DNA of 64,000 nucleotides from Candidatus Thalassolituus haligoni (GTDB lineage Bacteria > Pseudomonadota > Gammaproteobacteria > Pseudomonadales > Oceanobacteraceae). The notes below the pieces were generated by a model, which saw only the letters and a list, made by a program, of their open reading frames with translations, did not search any database and was not told the origin of the DNA. Position numbers and translations under genes: made by a program. Where the stretch lies: the NCBI RefSeq assembly GCF_041222825.1, contig NZ_CP139482.1, positions 403,001 to 467,000 on the forward strand, written 5' to 3'. How positions within the stretch are numbered: the stretch's first letter is position 1; the number at the start of each line of letters is the position of its first letter. Of the stretch, positions 9,453-26,132 are shown piece after piece.

Positions 9453-10336
9453 ATGAATCATCAGATTCGTCCTGCTGTCAGCACTATGCCAGAGCTTAAC
9501 GACGACCAGTTTGTTCGTTGGCAAGCTCTGCTGGAAGAGCGAACGGGTATGTGTATGCCCGTTCAGCGGCGGACTTTTCTGCAAACCAGCCTGGGTATTC
9601 GGATGCGTGAAATTGCATGCAGCGATTACTCCGAGTATTACAGCAAGGTGGTCAGTGGCCCATCAGGTGCTATTGAGTGGAATACCCTGGTGGATCGACT
9701 GACTGTGCAAGAGACCCGTTTTTTTCGGGATCCGGATGCCTTCGAGTTTGTTGGTAATTATATCCAGAAAATGGCCAATACTTTGGCGGCGGGCCAAACG
9801 CTTGAAATGTGGAGTGTAGGCTGTTCATCTGGAGAAGAGGCATACAGCCTGGGCATGGTTGCTGATCAATACCTGACTCCCGCAGGGCGCCAATATGCGG
9901 TGACGGGGACGGACATATCCACCTTTGCCTTGCGCAAGGCGCGAGCTGCCAGTTATCAACTGTCTGCCCTCGGCTGGATACCAGACAGCCACCGCGACCA
10001 ATACTGCCTCCGTACTGACGACGGTCATATGCAGGTGACCGATACAGTTCGTCAGCGTTGCTGCTTTACTCAGGTGAATCTACTGAATCTTTCCGCATTT
10101 CCGCTGCAGTCCCAGCATGTGATCTATTGCCAAAATGTGCTGATTTATTTCCGGCGCTGGCGGCGTCGGGAGATTCTCAATGTACTTGCCGAACGGCTGG
10201 TTCCAGGTGGCATTCTGGTGATTGGTCTTGGCGAAATTGTAGACTGGCGTAACCCTCTGGTTGAGCCGGTTGGTGGTGGCAAGTTGACAGCATTTGTCCG
10301 TAAGCAAAACGATTCTAACAGGGAGAGCAAACGGCG

Positions 10337-10340
<4 letters not shown>
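9453..10340 (+). CDS. pilK: CheR-type chemoreceptor methyltransferase PilK
   Basis: About 295 residues from the ATG at 9453; a TTG at 9441 would add four residues. It has an N-terminal helical CheR domain ([12 protein letters not shown], then [15 protein letters not shown]) and a Rossmann SAM-binding domain with [18 protein letters not shown] as motif I. The later [16 protein letters not shown] is the CheR post-catalytic segment. It is expected to transfer methyl groups from SAM to PilJ glutamates, opposing the ChpB esterase. The stop overlaps the chpA start by four bases (ATGA). Confidence 0.95.
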
Positions 10341-17899
<7,559 letters not shown>

Positions 17900-18952
17900 G
17901 TGATATTGCCTCGGGTTGGCATTATCGCTGACGACCGCCTGCAGCAGCATATGTTGCAGGCGGCCATGGCACATTTTGGCTTTGAAGTAATCGTCAGTGC
18001 TGACCCGTCGCGCATGGAGTTGATTCGGGGTCGTGGCTTGTCGCTGGATGTCTGGCTGATCGATATCAATCGTGATAATGATGATGAGCTGTCAGACTGG
18101 CTGGATGAACTGATACATGGCCCGATCCCGGTGCTGGTGGGGTTTGAAAAAGCGCCTCCTCGGGGTAGTACAACATTGCCACGCTGGCAAAAACGCCTGT
18201 ACCAGAAGTTAAAGGAGATTGTGCCAGGAAAGCCGCTGGCGGGTGAAAGTGCCGCCAGCCTGGAACGCCTTTCTGCTCCGGTTAGCGCTCAACCTAGCCG
18301 CATCCTGCTGCCGAAAATCTTCGCAAACTTGGCATTGACCGGCAAACCGGCAGACGAAATCTGGGTTTTGGGCGCGTCTTTGGGTGGCCCCGGTGCCGTC
18401 AAAAACTTTCTTGATGCTCTGCCTGCCGGACTGCCCGTTGCTTTTGTCTATGCCCAACATATTGATTGCCGCTTTGAAGAAACACTGTCTGCGACCATTG
18501 GCCGCCACTCTGAGCTCAAGTTATGTCTGTTTCAGGAAGGCCGTCAATTGACTCATGGGGATGTGCTGGTTGCTCCGATTACCGATGAATTTGGTTTTGA
18601 AGCTGAAGGCCGGTTAGTATCGACACATCATGACTGGCCAGGCCCGTACGGTCCATCGATTGATCAGGTCATATTAAACGTGCACCGGTATTTTCAGGCT
18701 CGGACGGGTATTATCCTGTTCAGCGGCATGGGTAATGATGGCTCGGAAGCACTGACGGCTTTACCTGAAAGGCAACTGCCGATCTGGGTGCAAACCCCGG
18801 CGACCTGTGCCAATGCATCAATGCCTGAAAGTGCGCTCGCTACAGGCCTGGTCACTTTTCATGGCACCCCGTTCCAGCTGGCTAACCAGCTGGTGAATAG
18901 ACTCAAGAATCACTGGATGAACACCCATGAGCCAGACACCTGCCAGCATTGA
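17900..18952 (+). CDS. chpB: CheB-type protein-glutamate methylesterase ChpB
   Basis: A 350-residue protein beginning with GTG directly after the chpA stop. The C-terminal CheB domain (about 150-335) carries the catalytic Ser in VLGASLGGPGAV, His in YAQHIDC and Asp in GMGNDGSEAL. The N-terminal 100 residues resemble a receiver fold (VGIIADDRLQQHM, then LDVWLIDINRDNDDE) but lack a clear phosphoacceptor, as expected for ChpB compared with classical CheB. It removes methyl groups from PilJ, opposing PilK. Its last 26 bases overlap chpC. Confidence 0.94.
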   Translation: MILPRVGIIADDRLQQHMLQAAMAHFGFEVIVSADPSRMELIRGRGLSLDVWLIDINRDNDDELSDWLDELIHGPIPVLVGFEKAPPRGSTTLPRWQKRLYQKLKEIVPGKPLAGESAASLERLSAPVSAQPSRILLPKIFANLALTGKPADEIWVLGASLGGPGAVKNFLDALPAGLPVAFVYAQHIDCRFEETLSATIGRHSELKLCLFQEGRQLTHGDVLVAPITDEFGFEAEGRLVSTHHDWPGPYGPSIDQVILNVHRYFQARTGIILFSGMGNDGSEALTALPERQLPIWVQTPATCANASMPESALATGLVTFHGTPFQLANQLVNRLKNHWMNTHEPDTCQH

Positions 18953-19403
18953 ACAACCCGGTCAGGTTGAGTGCCTGATGATGCAGCTGCACGACCGACA
19001 GTTATTGCTTCCTAACGTGACAGTCGCTGAGATTATCCCTTTTTCTCAGTTAATGACCACGAACTCCAGTGTCAACTGGGTCATTGGCAGTATTCAGTGG
19101 CGCGGGGTTGGTATACCGGTTATTTGCTACGAATTACTTAATGGAACGGCCGCACCACGTCCAAGCCCCAGTGCCCGTTTTGCCGTGATTAACGGTGTTG
19201 GTCGTCATACCGGGATGCCATTTTTCGGCATGCTGGTGCAAGGCATTCCAAAACTCAACAAGGTACTGGAATCGGATATTCAACAGGTTGATGCGGTAAT
19301 GGGAATGGGGGCGATGGATCAGATGGCCATCAGTGTTGATGGCGAATCCGCGTTTATTCCTGATCTTGAACAGATAGAGGCTCACTTGTTGGCTGTGCTG
19401 TGA
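18927..19403 (+). CDS. chpC: CheW-like protein ChpC
   Basis: A 158-residue single CheW-domain protein (LLLPNVTVAEIIPFSQL, then WVIGSIQWRGVGIPVICYE, GMLVQGIPKL). It is the last gene of the chemosensory operon and overlaps chpB by 26 bases. In Pseudomonas ChpC is an accessory coupling protein that may connect additional receptors to ChpA. The next gene, waaC, follows 31 bases later in the same direction but belongs to another process, so readthrough is possible. Confidence 0.93.
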   Translation: MSQTPASIEQPGQVECLMMQLHDRQLLLPNVTVAEIIPFSQLMTTNSSVNWVIGSIQWRGVGIPVICYELLNGTAAPRPSPSARFAVINGVGRHTGMPFFGMLVQGIPKLNKVLESDIQQVDAVMGMGAMDQMAISVDGESAFIPDLEQIEAHLLAVL

Positions 19404-19434
19404 TTTCAGTACTGCAATAACAAGCAAGATACCC

Positions 19435-20457
19435 ATGACCCGAATTCTAATTGTAAAAATGTCTGCACTAGGCGACATTTTGCACACACTGCCTGCCGTC
19501 ACTGATGCCTTGAAACACGACCTATCGTTACAGATCGACTGGTTATGTGAAGAGCCATTTGCTGACATTGCCCGATTACACCCTGGCTTACATCAGGTTA
19601 TCCCTCACGGCCGTTTACGCTGGAAAAAGCGGCGTCTGGCCTTCGTCACCTTGAAAGAGCAGTGGCAATTCTATCGCGGCTTGCGTCGTAATCAGTACGA
19701 TCTGGTTATCGATGCCCAGGGACGTATCAAATCTGCCCGGGTGGGCTGGTTATCCGGAGCGCCGGTCTTTGGCCCCGACGAACAGTCCGCGACGGATGCC
19801 GAGACCCGGCATGTCTATCGCCAGGGCTATCCGATTACCGAAGTCAACGCAATTGAAAGAACGCGAGAATTATTCGGCAAGGTGTTGGGTTATCAACCGC
19901 AAGGCGAACCGGACTTCGGTATTCAAACCAGTCGTCTGGCTAGCTGTCAGGCATCCTGGCACGATCAATTGATATTTTTCCACGGCACGACCTGGGACTC
20001 CAAACATTGGCCTGAGCGTCAGTGGTGTGAATTATTGCAATTGGCCCGGCAGGCGGGGCAGAAAGTGTTGCTACCATGGGGTAATGACACCGAAAAACAA
20101 CGAGCCGAGCATCTGGTCGCAAGTTCGGGATGGGGAGAAGTTCTGCCACACATGAGTCTCTGGGATTTGAGTGGCGTGATCGCTCGCTGCAAAGGCGCTG
20201 TTGGGGTCGATACCGGCCTGATGCACGTTGCCGCTGGAATCGGTATCCCTACTGTCGCTATTTTTGGCAGTACCAGTGTTGCGCTGACTGGAGCGATGGG
20301 CAGCCGGGTGGTGAATTTTCAGGCTGATTTTGAGTGTTCACCTTGCCGGCAGAAAATTTGTTTAATGCTGTTGGATGACATACCTCCTTGTTACAGCACT
20401 ATTTCGGCAACAAAAGTCTGGAGTGAGTTATTGATTCTGGCGGAGAAGCGGGTTTGA
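19435..20457 (+). CDS. waaC: LPS heptosyltransferase I
   Basis: A 340-residue GT-B glycosyltransferase of family GT9. The N-terminal ILIVKMSALGDILHTLPAV is the hallmark of WaaC (the Ser-Ala-Leu-Gly-Asp loop), with GTTWDSKHWPERQW in the middle and GVDTGLMHVAAGIGIPTVAI near the C-terminus for donor binding. It adds the first L-glycero-D-manno-heptose to Kdo2-lipid A at the cytoplasmic face. The stop overlaps the next glycosyltransferase start, so an LPS-core assembly unit begins here. Confidence 0.95.
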   Translation: MTRILIVKMSALGDILHTLPAVTDALKHDLSLQIDWLCEEPFADIARLHPGLHQVIPHGRLRWKKRRLAFVTLKEQWQFYRGLRRNQYDLVIDAQGRIKSARVGWLSGAPVFGPDEQSATDAETRHVYRQGYPITEVNAIERTRELFGKVLGYQPQGEPDFGIQTSRLASCQASWHDQLIFFHGTTWDSKHWPERQWCELLQLARQAGQKVLLPWGNDTEKQRAEHLVASSGWGEVLPHMSLWDLSGVIARCKGAVGVDTGLMHVAAGIGIPTVAIFGSTSVALTGAMGSRVVNFQADFECSPCRQKICLMLLDDIPPCYSTISATKVWSELLILAEKRV

Positions 20458-21179
20458 AACATCAGTTTGTATGCGTGCGTTGGGGCACCAAATATCCGGC
20501 AGCTTATGTGAACCGTTTACGTAATATGATTGCACGGCAAATGCAGGCAGACTTTGTACTCTATTGTCTGACTGATGATGGCCGTGACCTGCATCCGGAT
20601 ATTCAAGTGTTGCCTATTCGTGATAACAATTTGTCGGGCTGGTGGCATAAACTGAGTCTGTTTCAGAATGATTTTTATGGTTTGAGCGGAGATCTGCTTT
20701 ATACCGATCTGGATGTCGTGATTGTTGATCAGTTGGATGAATTTTTCCGATATAAGCCTGGTGAATTTCTGATCTCAAAAGATTTGCTCACAGGTGCTTT
20801 CAATAGCTCGGTATTCAGGTTTCAGGCGGGCAGTCAGGCACAGATCTGGAACTCTTTTGCGGAGCAACCAGAACGAGTGATGCAAGACTACAAAGGTGAT
20901 CAGGACTGGATTACCAAACAGGTAGTTAACCCGCAATTATGGCCTGATTCCTGGGTGGTATCGTTTAAAAAACAATGTAACTCCAGAATAGAACGCTCAT
21001 ATGGTCGGCTTGGTCTCGTATTACGCCGTTTTGGCCTGATGAAAGTAAAAGGTGAGGCAGTGATACCTGATGGTGCCAGAATTGTTCAGTTTCATGGCAA
21101 GCCGGATCCTGAGGATGTTATGGATGGATCTTACGATATATATCGTCATGCGCCATGGATAAAGCAATACTGGAAGTAA
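20454..21179 (+). CDS. Putative GT-A glycosyltransferase, TTG start
   Basis: A 241-residue protein starting at a TTG that overlaps the waaC stop (TTGA). GGAGAA at 20442-20447 is a good ribosome site for it, and the first in-frame ATG lies well inside conserved-looking sequence (FVCVRWGTKYP). LLYTDLDVVIVDQLDEFF holds a DxD motif of the kind that binds nucleotide-sugar and metal in GT-A enzymes. There is no signal peptide or membrane segment, so it acts in the cytoplasm. Translational coupling to waaC suggests a role in LPS core or another lipid-linked glycan, but donor and acceptor cannot be read from sequence. Confidence 0.75.
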   Translation: MKHQFVCVRWGTKYPAAYVNRLRNMIARQMQADFVLYCLTDDGRDLHPDIQVLPIRDNNLSGWWHKLSLFQNDFYGLSGDLLYTDLDVVIVDQLDEFFRYKPGEFLISKDLLTGAFNSSVFRFQAGSQAQIWNSFAEQPERVMQDYKGDQDWITKQVVNPQLWPDSWVVSFKKQCNSRIERSYGRLGLVLRRFGLMKVKGEAVIPDGARIVQFHGKPDPEDVMDGSYDIYRHAPWIKQYWK

Positions 21180-21424
21180 CTCGGAACGGAACATGCAGTA
21201 ATAGCACATAAGCCATTTACAGTGTTGCCACCACTGAGGGCGAGCATTCCCTCTTCCGGTGTGTTGTTAATTCGGTTCTGAATCAATTGGTCGACACTGG
21301 CCGTCGTTACTTATAGCGGATTCGAGCTGACGTTCTGTGCATTGCCAGATGCATCAGAATGTTGATTAATCAGATTTCAGACCACTTGCTCTGATACTTT
21401 TCGGGTATGGATGAAAATACAGAT
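21180..21424. other. Intergenic region between two glycan genes
   Basis: 245 bases between convergent genes. I see no coding potential, no clear T-tailed terminator and no repeat. Confidence 0.5.
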
Positions 21425-22489
21425 TTATTGCTTGTGGGAGGAAAATGAAAATATTGTCACGTCCAGAGATTTGAACAGCGTTATCAGTCGTTGATCAGAT
21501 TTACCATCTATCAATGAAAAAGCTTTTATTTCAGGCCTCAACCACTTGGCAATCAGTAATGTCGAAGAAACATCGCCCCATATCTCGCACTGGTTTGGCA
21601 GGTGCGGCAGCATGGCTTCAAAGCTGATACCGGCCGGTAGCAAGGTAACGCCTTCTGCTTGCAGCTGCAGGCTATCAGGGCCACTGTTGCGCGGGTGGTA
21701 TTTGGCAGCGATCTGCTTGCCATCCTTTGCCATTTGCTGAATCACCGCCATGATGCGCTGTTTATATTCTGGGTCTTTCTCAAATAGCGACTCATGGGGA
21801 AGGGTGAACAAAACATCCAACGGCCGCAGTTGCTGCGGGTCAAAGCCATACTGCTTCATCAGTTGTGATGATAATGCCAGCAAGGGCGCTGCCGTAAAGC
21901 CGCTGGCGCTGAGCTGAATCACGTGTTTGTTTTTTAATAGCGGGTGAATATGTGTCGGAAAAGCCGCATGCACATATTGGATCCAGTCTGACCCGCCTAC
22001 GGTTGGCGGGTTTTTCCACCAGAATCCATAACTGAGTTTTTTCACCAGATTGTCCAGCACGTTGTCACTAAAACTGGAGGAGGCTTTTCGGCCCATATAA
22101 GTGAACGTTCCTTCATCCATATAGTGACCAATCGGCTCGCAGCCAAGGGCGTCGGCAATGTGCATGCTGTATTGGAATTCGATACGACGGTCATTGCCGA
22201 CAAATAAATTGGTTGGACGCAGCGTGGTAATGAGGTCTTCGAGCTTGGCAAACAGCTGTTTGCGTTTTTGGAGTTTATTAACCAGACCTTTGAAGCGGCC
22301 GTAAAAGATCCGGACACTGGCAAAAGGCGATTGTGGCCAATCTTTGACCAGTGTATAGAGAGGGAAATCCTGATGTTCCGGCTGATCAATAAAAATGAGA
22401 TGGGCTTGTTCGTCGGTACGCTCTGCGGCAATCACTGCAGCGGCATACAGATGCAAAATAGTAGAGGCAAAGTAGACGGTATTAATCAT
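21425..22489 (-). CDS. Sialyltransferase-fold (GT-B) protein, putative CMP-sugar transferase
   Basis: A 354-residue soluble protein on the strand opposite to its neighbours. Three spaced motifs recall bacterial sialyl/polysialyltransferases: a D/E-D/E-G motif (HYMDEGTFTYMG), an HP motif (AAKYHPRNSG) and a Ser-Ser-Thr motif near the C-terminus (WGDVSSTLL). The His and Ser of these motifs bind CMP in the family, and the acidic motif is the catalytic base. The N-terminus (INTVYFASTILHLYAAAVIA) resembles the first strand-helix unit of a Rossmann half. I infer a transferase for a CMP-activated nonulosonic acid or related sugar. No CMP-sugar synthetase or nonulosonate biosynthesis gene is in the window. 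Confidence 0.6.
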   Translation of the reverse strand: MINTVYFASTILHLYAAAVIAAERTDEQAHLIFIDQPEHQDFPLYTLVKDWPQSPFASVRIFYGRFKGLVNKLQKRKQLFAKLEDLITTLRPTNLFVGNDRRIEFQYSMHIADALGCEPIGHYMDEGTFTYMGRKASSSFSDNVLDNLVKKLSYGFWWKNPPTVGGSDWIQYVHAAFPTHIHPLLKNKHVIQLSASGFTAAPLLALSSQLMKQYGFDPQQLRPLDVLFTLPHESLFEKDPEYKQRIMAVIQQMAKDGKQIAAKYHPRNSGPDSLQLQAEGVTLLPAGISFEAMLPHLPNQCEIWGDVSSTLLIAKWLRPEIKAFSLIDGKSDQRLITLFKSLDVTIFSFSSHKQ

Positions 22490-22675
22490 GGTCGGTGGCC
22501 GGTGAGTAAACGTAGAGAGTCAGTCTACCTGTCGCTTAAAAATCTACCAAGCCAGGTGTTCGTCGTATTGGAAGCTGGGTGTCGTTGGGGAACAGATTTT
22601 TTTAATATCATGGGGCTAAATATGTATACTGCGCCATTTGATAGTGGACGATTTTGTATAGGGAAGTTTAGGCCG

Positions 22676-24103
22676 ATGGAATCAAGCAATAGCGTACTTG
22701 TGGTGGATCTTGATGGCACGCTGGTCTCGACGGATGCTCTGGTTGAATCTGGTCTGGATTTTCTTCACCAGCATCCGGCTGGCATTCTCCGCCTTCCAGG
22801 TTGGCTTCGCTCCGGTAAGGCAATGCTTAAACAGTCTTTGGCAAACAACTCTTCGTTATGTATCGAAAAGCTGCCTTATAACGACTACGTGCTGGAATTG
22901 ATTCGGCAAGCAAAACAGTCTGGTAAGCGAGTGGTTCTGGCGACTGCGAGTGACCAGGCTATTGCCAGGGCAGTTGCAGACCATTTGGGATGCTTTGATG
23001 AGGTCATTGCTTCTGATGGAGGCACTAACTTGTCTGCTGCGCGCAAGCGGGATGCTCTGGTTCAGCGCTTTGGTGTTCGGGGCTTCGATTATATTGGTAA
23101 TTCCAGCGATGATTTGCTGGTCTGGCAGGCGTCGGAACACGCCATCCTGATTGATACACCGGCTCGTGTGGCCAGGGCGGCCCGCAGAACGGCTAACGTC
23201 AGTGATGAGTATAGTACTCAGAAAACTCCTTTGTTGGCTTTTTTGAAAGCACTGCGTCCGCATCAGTGGGCTAAAAACGGATTGATTTTTGTACCTTTAA
23301 TGACTGCTCACGCCTTCTCTGTTGACGCCTTGGGAGTGGCATTGCTGGCCTTCGTGTGCTTTTGTCTGGTGGCGTCTGGTACTTATCTGATCAATGATTT
23401 GCTCGATATTCAGGATGATCGCCAACACCCGAGTAAGTGTAAAAGGCCATTTGCAGCCGCAACACTGGATCCGTTAACCGGTATTTGGTCTGCCTTGTTG
23501 CTGGTGGCTGTCGGTGTGCTATTGGGGGTGATGCTGCTGCCTCCGCTTTTTGTTTTGTCACTTATCGCCTATCTGGTCATTACTCTGGCTTATTCGCTGG
23601 TACTGAAAAGCATGATGGCTGTGGATGTGATCACCTTGACGGTGCTGTACACCCTACGCATTGTGGCGGGTTCGGTGGCGATTGAAACGGAGCCAACCTT
23701 CTGGATTCTGACCTTTTCATTGTTTATTTTCCTCAGCCTGGCTCTGGTGAAGCGGTTTGCTGAATTGCAGCAGGCCAGAAATAAAGGAGAAACAGGGAAG
23801 TCGGCTGGCCGTGGTTATTACCCCTCTGATATGGAAATGGTTGCCGCTATGGGGGTAGGCAATGGTTATTTGTCGATTCTCTTCTTTGCTTTATATATTC
23901 AAGATGCGGCAACAATAGTTCTGTATTCCCACCCGCAATGGCTCTGGTTGATTTGCCCCGTCCTGATGTATTGGGTAACGCGGTTGTGGCTGCTGACCCA
24001 TCGGGGAGAAATGCACGATGATCCGGTTGTTTTTGCCATTAAGGACAAGGTAAGTCTGGTGACCTTATTGATGATCATGGCTGTCTTTGGAGCTGCCATA
24101 TGA
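22676..24103 (+). CDS. HAD hydrolase fused to UbiA-type prenyl-phosphate phosphoribosyltransferase
   Basis: A 475-residue two-domain protein from the ATG at 22676; the frame is open to 22268, but that part overlaps the opposite-strand gene. Residues 1-180 are a HAD phosphatase-like domain with nucleophile motif D11-L-D13-G-T and a later YIGNSSDDLL. Residues 185-475 are a UbiA membrane domain with the prenyl-diphosphate motif N240-DLLD-IQDD, and YSLVLKSMMAVDVITLTVLY resembling decaprenyl-phosphate phosphoribosyltransferase. I infer transfer of phosphoribose from PRPP to polyprenyl phosphate, with the HAD domain possibly removing the 5-phosphate. That matches the mycobacterial route, where separate proteins do these steps. 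The stop overlaps the next gene by four bases. Confidence 0.85.
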   Translation: MESSNSVLVVDLDGTLVSTDALVESGLDFLHQHPAGILRLPGWLRSGKAMLKQSLANNSSLCIEKLPYNDYVLELIRQAKQSGKRVVLATASDQAIARAVADHLGCFDEVIASDGGTNLSAARKRDALVQRFGVRGFDYIGNSSDDLLVWQASEHAILIDTPARVARAARRTANVSDEYSTQKTPLLAFLKALRPHQWAKNGLIFVPLMTAHAFSVDALGVALLAFVCFCLVASGTYLINDLLDIQDDRQHPSKCKRPFAAATLDPLTGIWSALLLVAVGVLLGVMLLPPLFVLSLIAYLVITLAYSLVLKSMMAVDVITLTVLYTLRIVAGSVAIETEPTFWILTFSLFIFLSLALVKRFAELQQARNKGETGKSAGRGYYPSDMEMVAAMGVGNGYLSILFFALYIQDAATIVLYSHPQWLWLICPVLMYWVTRLWLLTHRGEMHDDPVVFAIKDKVSLVTLLMIMAVFGAAI

Positions 24104-25389
24104 AATTGGAATCCTGGGGGCGGTATCCCAAATACCCTCAAGCGGCATCGCCGGTTTGGTGGCCGCAACAGCTTGATGCTGCTGCGTTGCCGCAATCATT
24201 TTTGCCTTTTGGCAATGGCCGAAGTTATGGCGATGTGTGTTTGGCCTCCAGCAATCAGCTACTGACGATGCGTGGTTTGGATCGTTTCGTGGCTTTTGAC
24301 CGTCAGACCGGGGTATTACGTGCTGAAGCGGGTGTGACGTTGGGTGATATTTTGCAAGTGACTGTGCCGGCCGGGTGGTTTTTACCCGTTGTTCCAGGAA
24401 CCCGGCTGGCGACACTGGGTGGTGCCATTGCCAACGATGTTCATGGTAAAAACCACCATAGACAAGGGACGTTTGGCTGCCACGTCAATCGCTTCACCTT
24501 GTATCGTCAAGGGCAGTGGCTGGAATGTTCACCGCAGCAAGAGCCTGACGTGTTTGCTGCCACCATTGGTGGTCTGGGCCTTACCGGGATTATTGTCGCG
24601 GCCGAAATTCAGTTAATGCCGATAAAGACCGGCCAGATTGATACTGTGACCCAGCGGTTTGATCGGCTGGAAGATTTTTTTAGGCTGGCAAATGACTATG
24701 ACCTTAGTCATCAATACGGCGTCGCCTGGATTGATTGTCTGGCACGCGGGTCACGGCAGGGGCGAGGGGTGTATTTTGCCGGCAATCATGCTGAATATGA
24801 GTCGCCAATGACGATTCACCAGCGGCAGTTGGCGATACCTCTCACCCCGCCGCTATCGCTCGTGAACCGGGTGTCACTAAAAGTATTCAACGAGCTGTAT
24901 TGGTACACCAAACCAAAGCAGCCCGTGGTGTCTAGAGAGCCTTATCCTGGCTACTTTTTCCCACTGGACGGTATTCAGCATTGGAATCGTCTGTACGGGC
25001 GCAACGGTTTTCAGCAATATCAGTGTGTGATACCGGATAATGGTGCGACGGATGCGATGCGTGAATTACTCAGCGCTATCGCCGATGCTCAATCAGGTTC
25101 TTTTCTCGCAGTGATGAAAAAATGTGGCGATGTCTCTTCGCCTGGACTTTTGTCGTTTCCGTTAGCGGGTACTTCGCTGGCACTGGACTTTCCCCAGTCA
25201 TCAAAAACCGAGAAACTGTTCGAGCGGCTGGATGCCATCACCCGTTCTGCTGGTGGGCGTTTGTATCCTGCCAAGGATGCGCATATGTCGGCAGCAGATT
25301 TTCAGAGTTTCTACCCACAGTGGCAGGCACTGGATGCGCTACGGGATCCCAGCATCAGCTCTCACTTCTGGAAACGGGTAACCTTATGA
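24100..25389 (+). CDS. dprE1: DprE1-like FAD-dependent polyprenyl-phosphoribose 2'-oxidase
   Basis: A 429-residue FAD-linked oxidase of the vanillyl-alcohol-oxidase fold. FAD-binding segments FGNGRSYGDVCL and PGTRLATLGGAIANDVHG run straight into GKNHHRQGTFGCHV, the combination that marks DprE1. The C-terminal RLYPAKDAHM resembles the active-site Lys motif of mycobacterial DprE1. With the SDR encoded next it should epimerise polyprenyl-phosphoryl-ribose to the arabinose form, DprE1 oxidising C2 to the keto intermediate. It overlaps the UbiA gene and the SDR gene by four bases each. In Mycobacterium the enzyme makes the arabinan donor; here the acceptor is unknown. Confidence 0.88.
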   Translation: MKLESWGRYPKYPQAASPVWWPQQLDAAALPQSFLPFGNGRSYGDVCLASSNQLLTMRGLDRFVAFDRQTGVLRAEAGVTLGDILQVTVPAGWFLPVVPGTRLATLGGAIANDVHGKNHHRQGTFGCHVNRFTLYRQGQWLECSPQQEPDVFAATIGGLGLTGIIVAAEIQLMPIKTGQIDTVTQRFDRLEDFFRLANDYDLSHQYGVAWIDCLARGSRQGRGVYFAGNHAEYESPMTIHQRQLAIPLTPPLSLVNRVSLKVFNELYWYTKPKQPVVSREPYPGYFFPLDGIQHWNRLYGRNGFQQYQCVIPDNGATDAMRELLSAIADAQSGSFLAVMKKCGDVSSPGLLSFPLAGTSLALDFPQSSKTEKLFERLDAITRSAGGRLYPAKDAHMSAADFQSFYPQWQALDALRDPSISSHFWKRVTL

Positions 25390-26132
25390 AACGAATTCTT
25401 ATTATTGGTGCGACGTCGGCCATTGCCGAAGCTTGCGCCCGTGAGTGGTTGCAGCAGGATGATGCCTGTCAGTTTGTTCTGACCGGCCGCGACCGGAACA
25501 AACTGGATATGATCAAAGCAGATTTACAGACGCGGGGTGCCCAGAAAGTTGACACTTTGTTGCTGGATATTAATGACCTGGAAAGTCATGCGACGATCAT
25601 TCAGGAGGCAGGCTGTTTCTTGGGGCAGCTGGATCGAGTGTTGGTGGCTCCGGGGTCGCTACCTGACCAGGCATTGTGCCAGCAGGATCTCGTCTATGCG
25701 CGGGAATCGATCAACACCAATGCGACGTCCATTATGATGTTGCTGGAACAGCTGGCGACAACGTTGGAGCATCAACGTACCGGCCATCTGGTGGTGATTT
25801 CCTCCGTGGCGGGGGATCGTGGTCGTATGAGTAATTATTTCTACGGCGCTGCCAAGGCTGCGGTGACGGTATTTTGTTCTGGCCTGATGATGCGATTGCA
25901 GAAGTCTGGAGTGTCTGTTTCCGTTATCAAACCCGGTTTTGTACAAACCCCAATGACTGCTGATCTGAATTTGCCAGACAAGCTGGTGGCGACACCTGAG
26001 CAAGTGGCACGAGTTATTGTGAAAGGCAGCGAGCGGCAGCAGGGAGTCATTTACGCGCCCGGTTTCTGGCTTTTTATCATGGCTATTATCCGTCTTATTC
26101 CTACTGCCATATTCAAGAGACTGAGTCTGTGA
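25386..26132 (+). CDS. dprE2: DprE2-like short-chain dehydrogenase
   Basis: A 248-residue SDR starting at the ATG (25386) that overlaps the dprE1 stop. The cofactor motif is RILIIGATSAIAEACA, the GATSxIA form typical of DprE2. The catalytic Ser is in VISSVAGDRG and the Y-x-x-x-K is YGAAKAAV. It is predicted to reduce the 2-keto intermediate made by the DprE1-like protein, giving polyprenyl-phosphoryl-arabinose. A C-terminal hydrophobic stretch (GFWLFIMAIIRLIPTAIF) could associate with the membrane. The frame is open further upstream within dprE1, but that part is not SDR-like. Confidence 0.87.
   Translation: MKRILIIGATSAIAEACAREWLQQDDACQFVLTGRDRNKLDMIKADLQTRGAQKVDTLLLDINDLESHATIIQEAGCFLGQLDRVLVAPGSLPDQALCQQDLVYARESINTNATSIMMLLEQLATTLEHQRTGHLVVISSVAGDRGRMSNYFYGAAKAAVTVFCSGLMMRLQKSGVSVSVIKPGFVQTPMTADLNLPDKLVATPEQVARVIVKGSERQQGVIYAPGFWLFIMAIIRLIPTAIFKRLSL

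Noticed and set aside
22268..22675. N-terminal extension of the HAD-UbiA gene
   Set aside because: It overlaps the opposite-strand glycosyltransferase gene, has no family sequence, and the HAD nucleophile motif sits 10 residues after the ATG at 22676.
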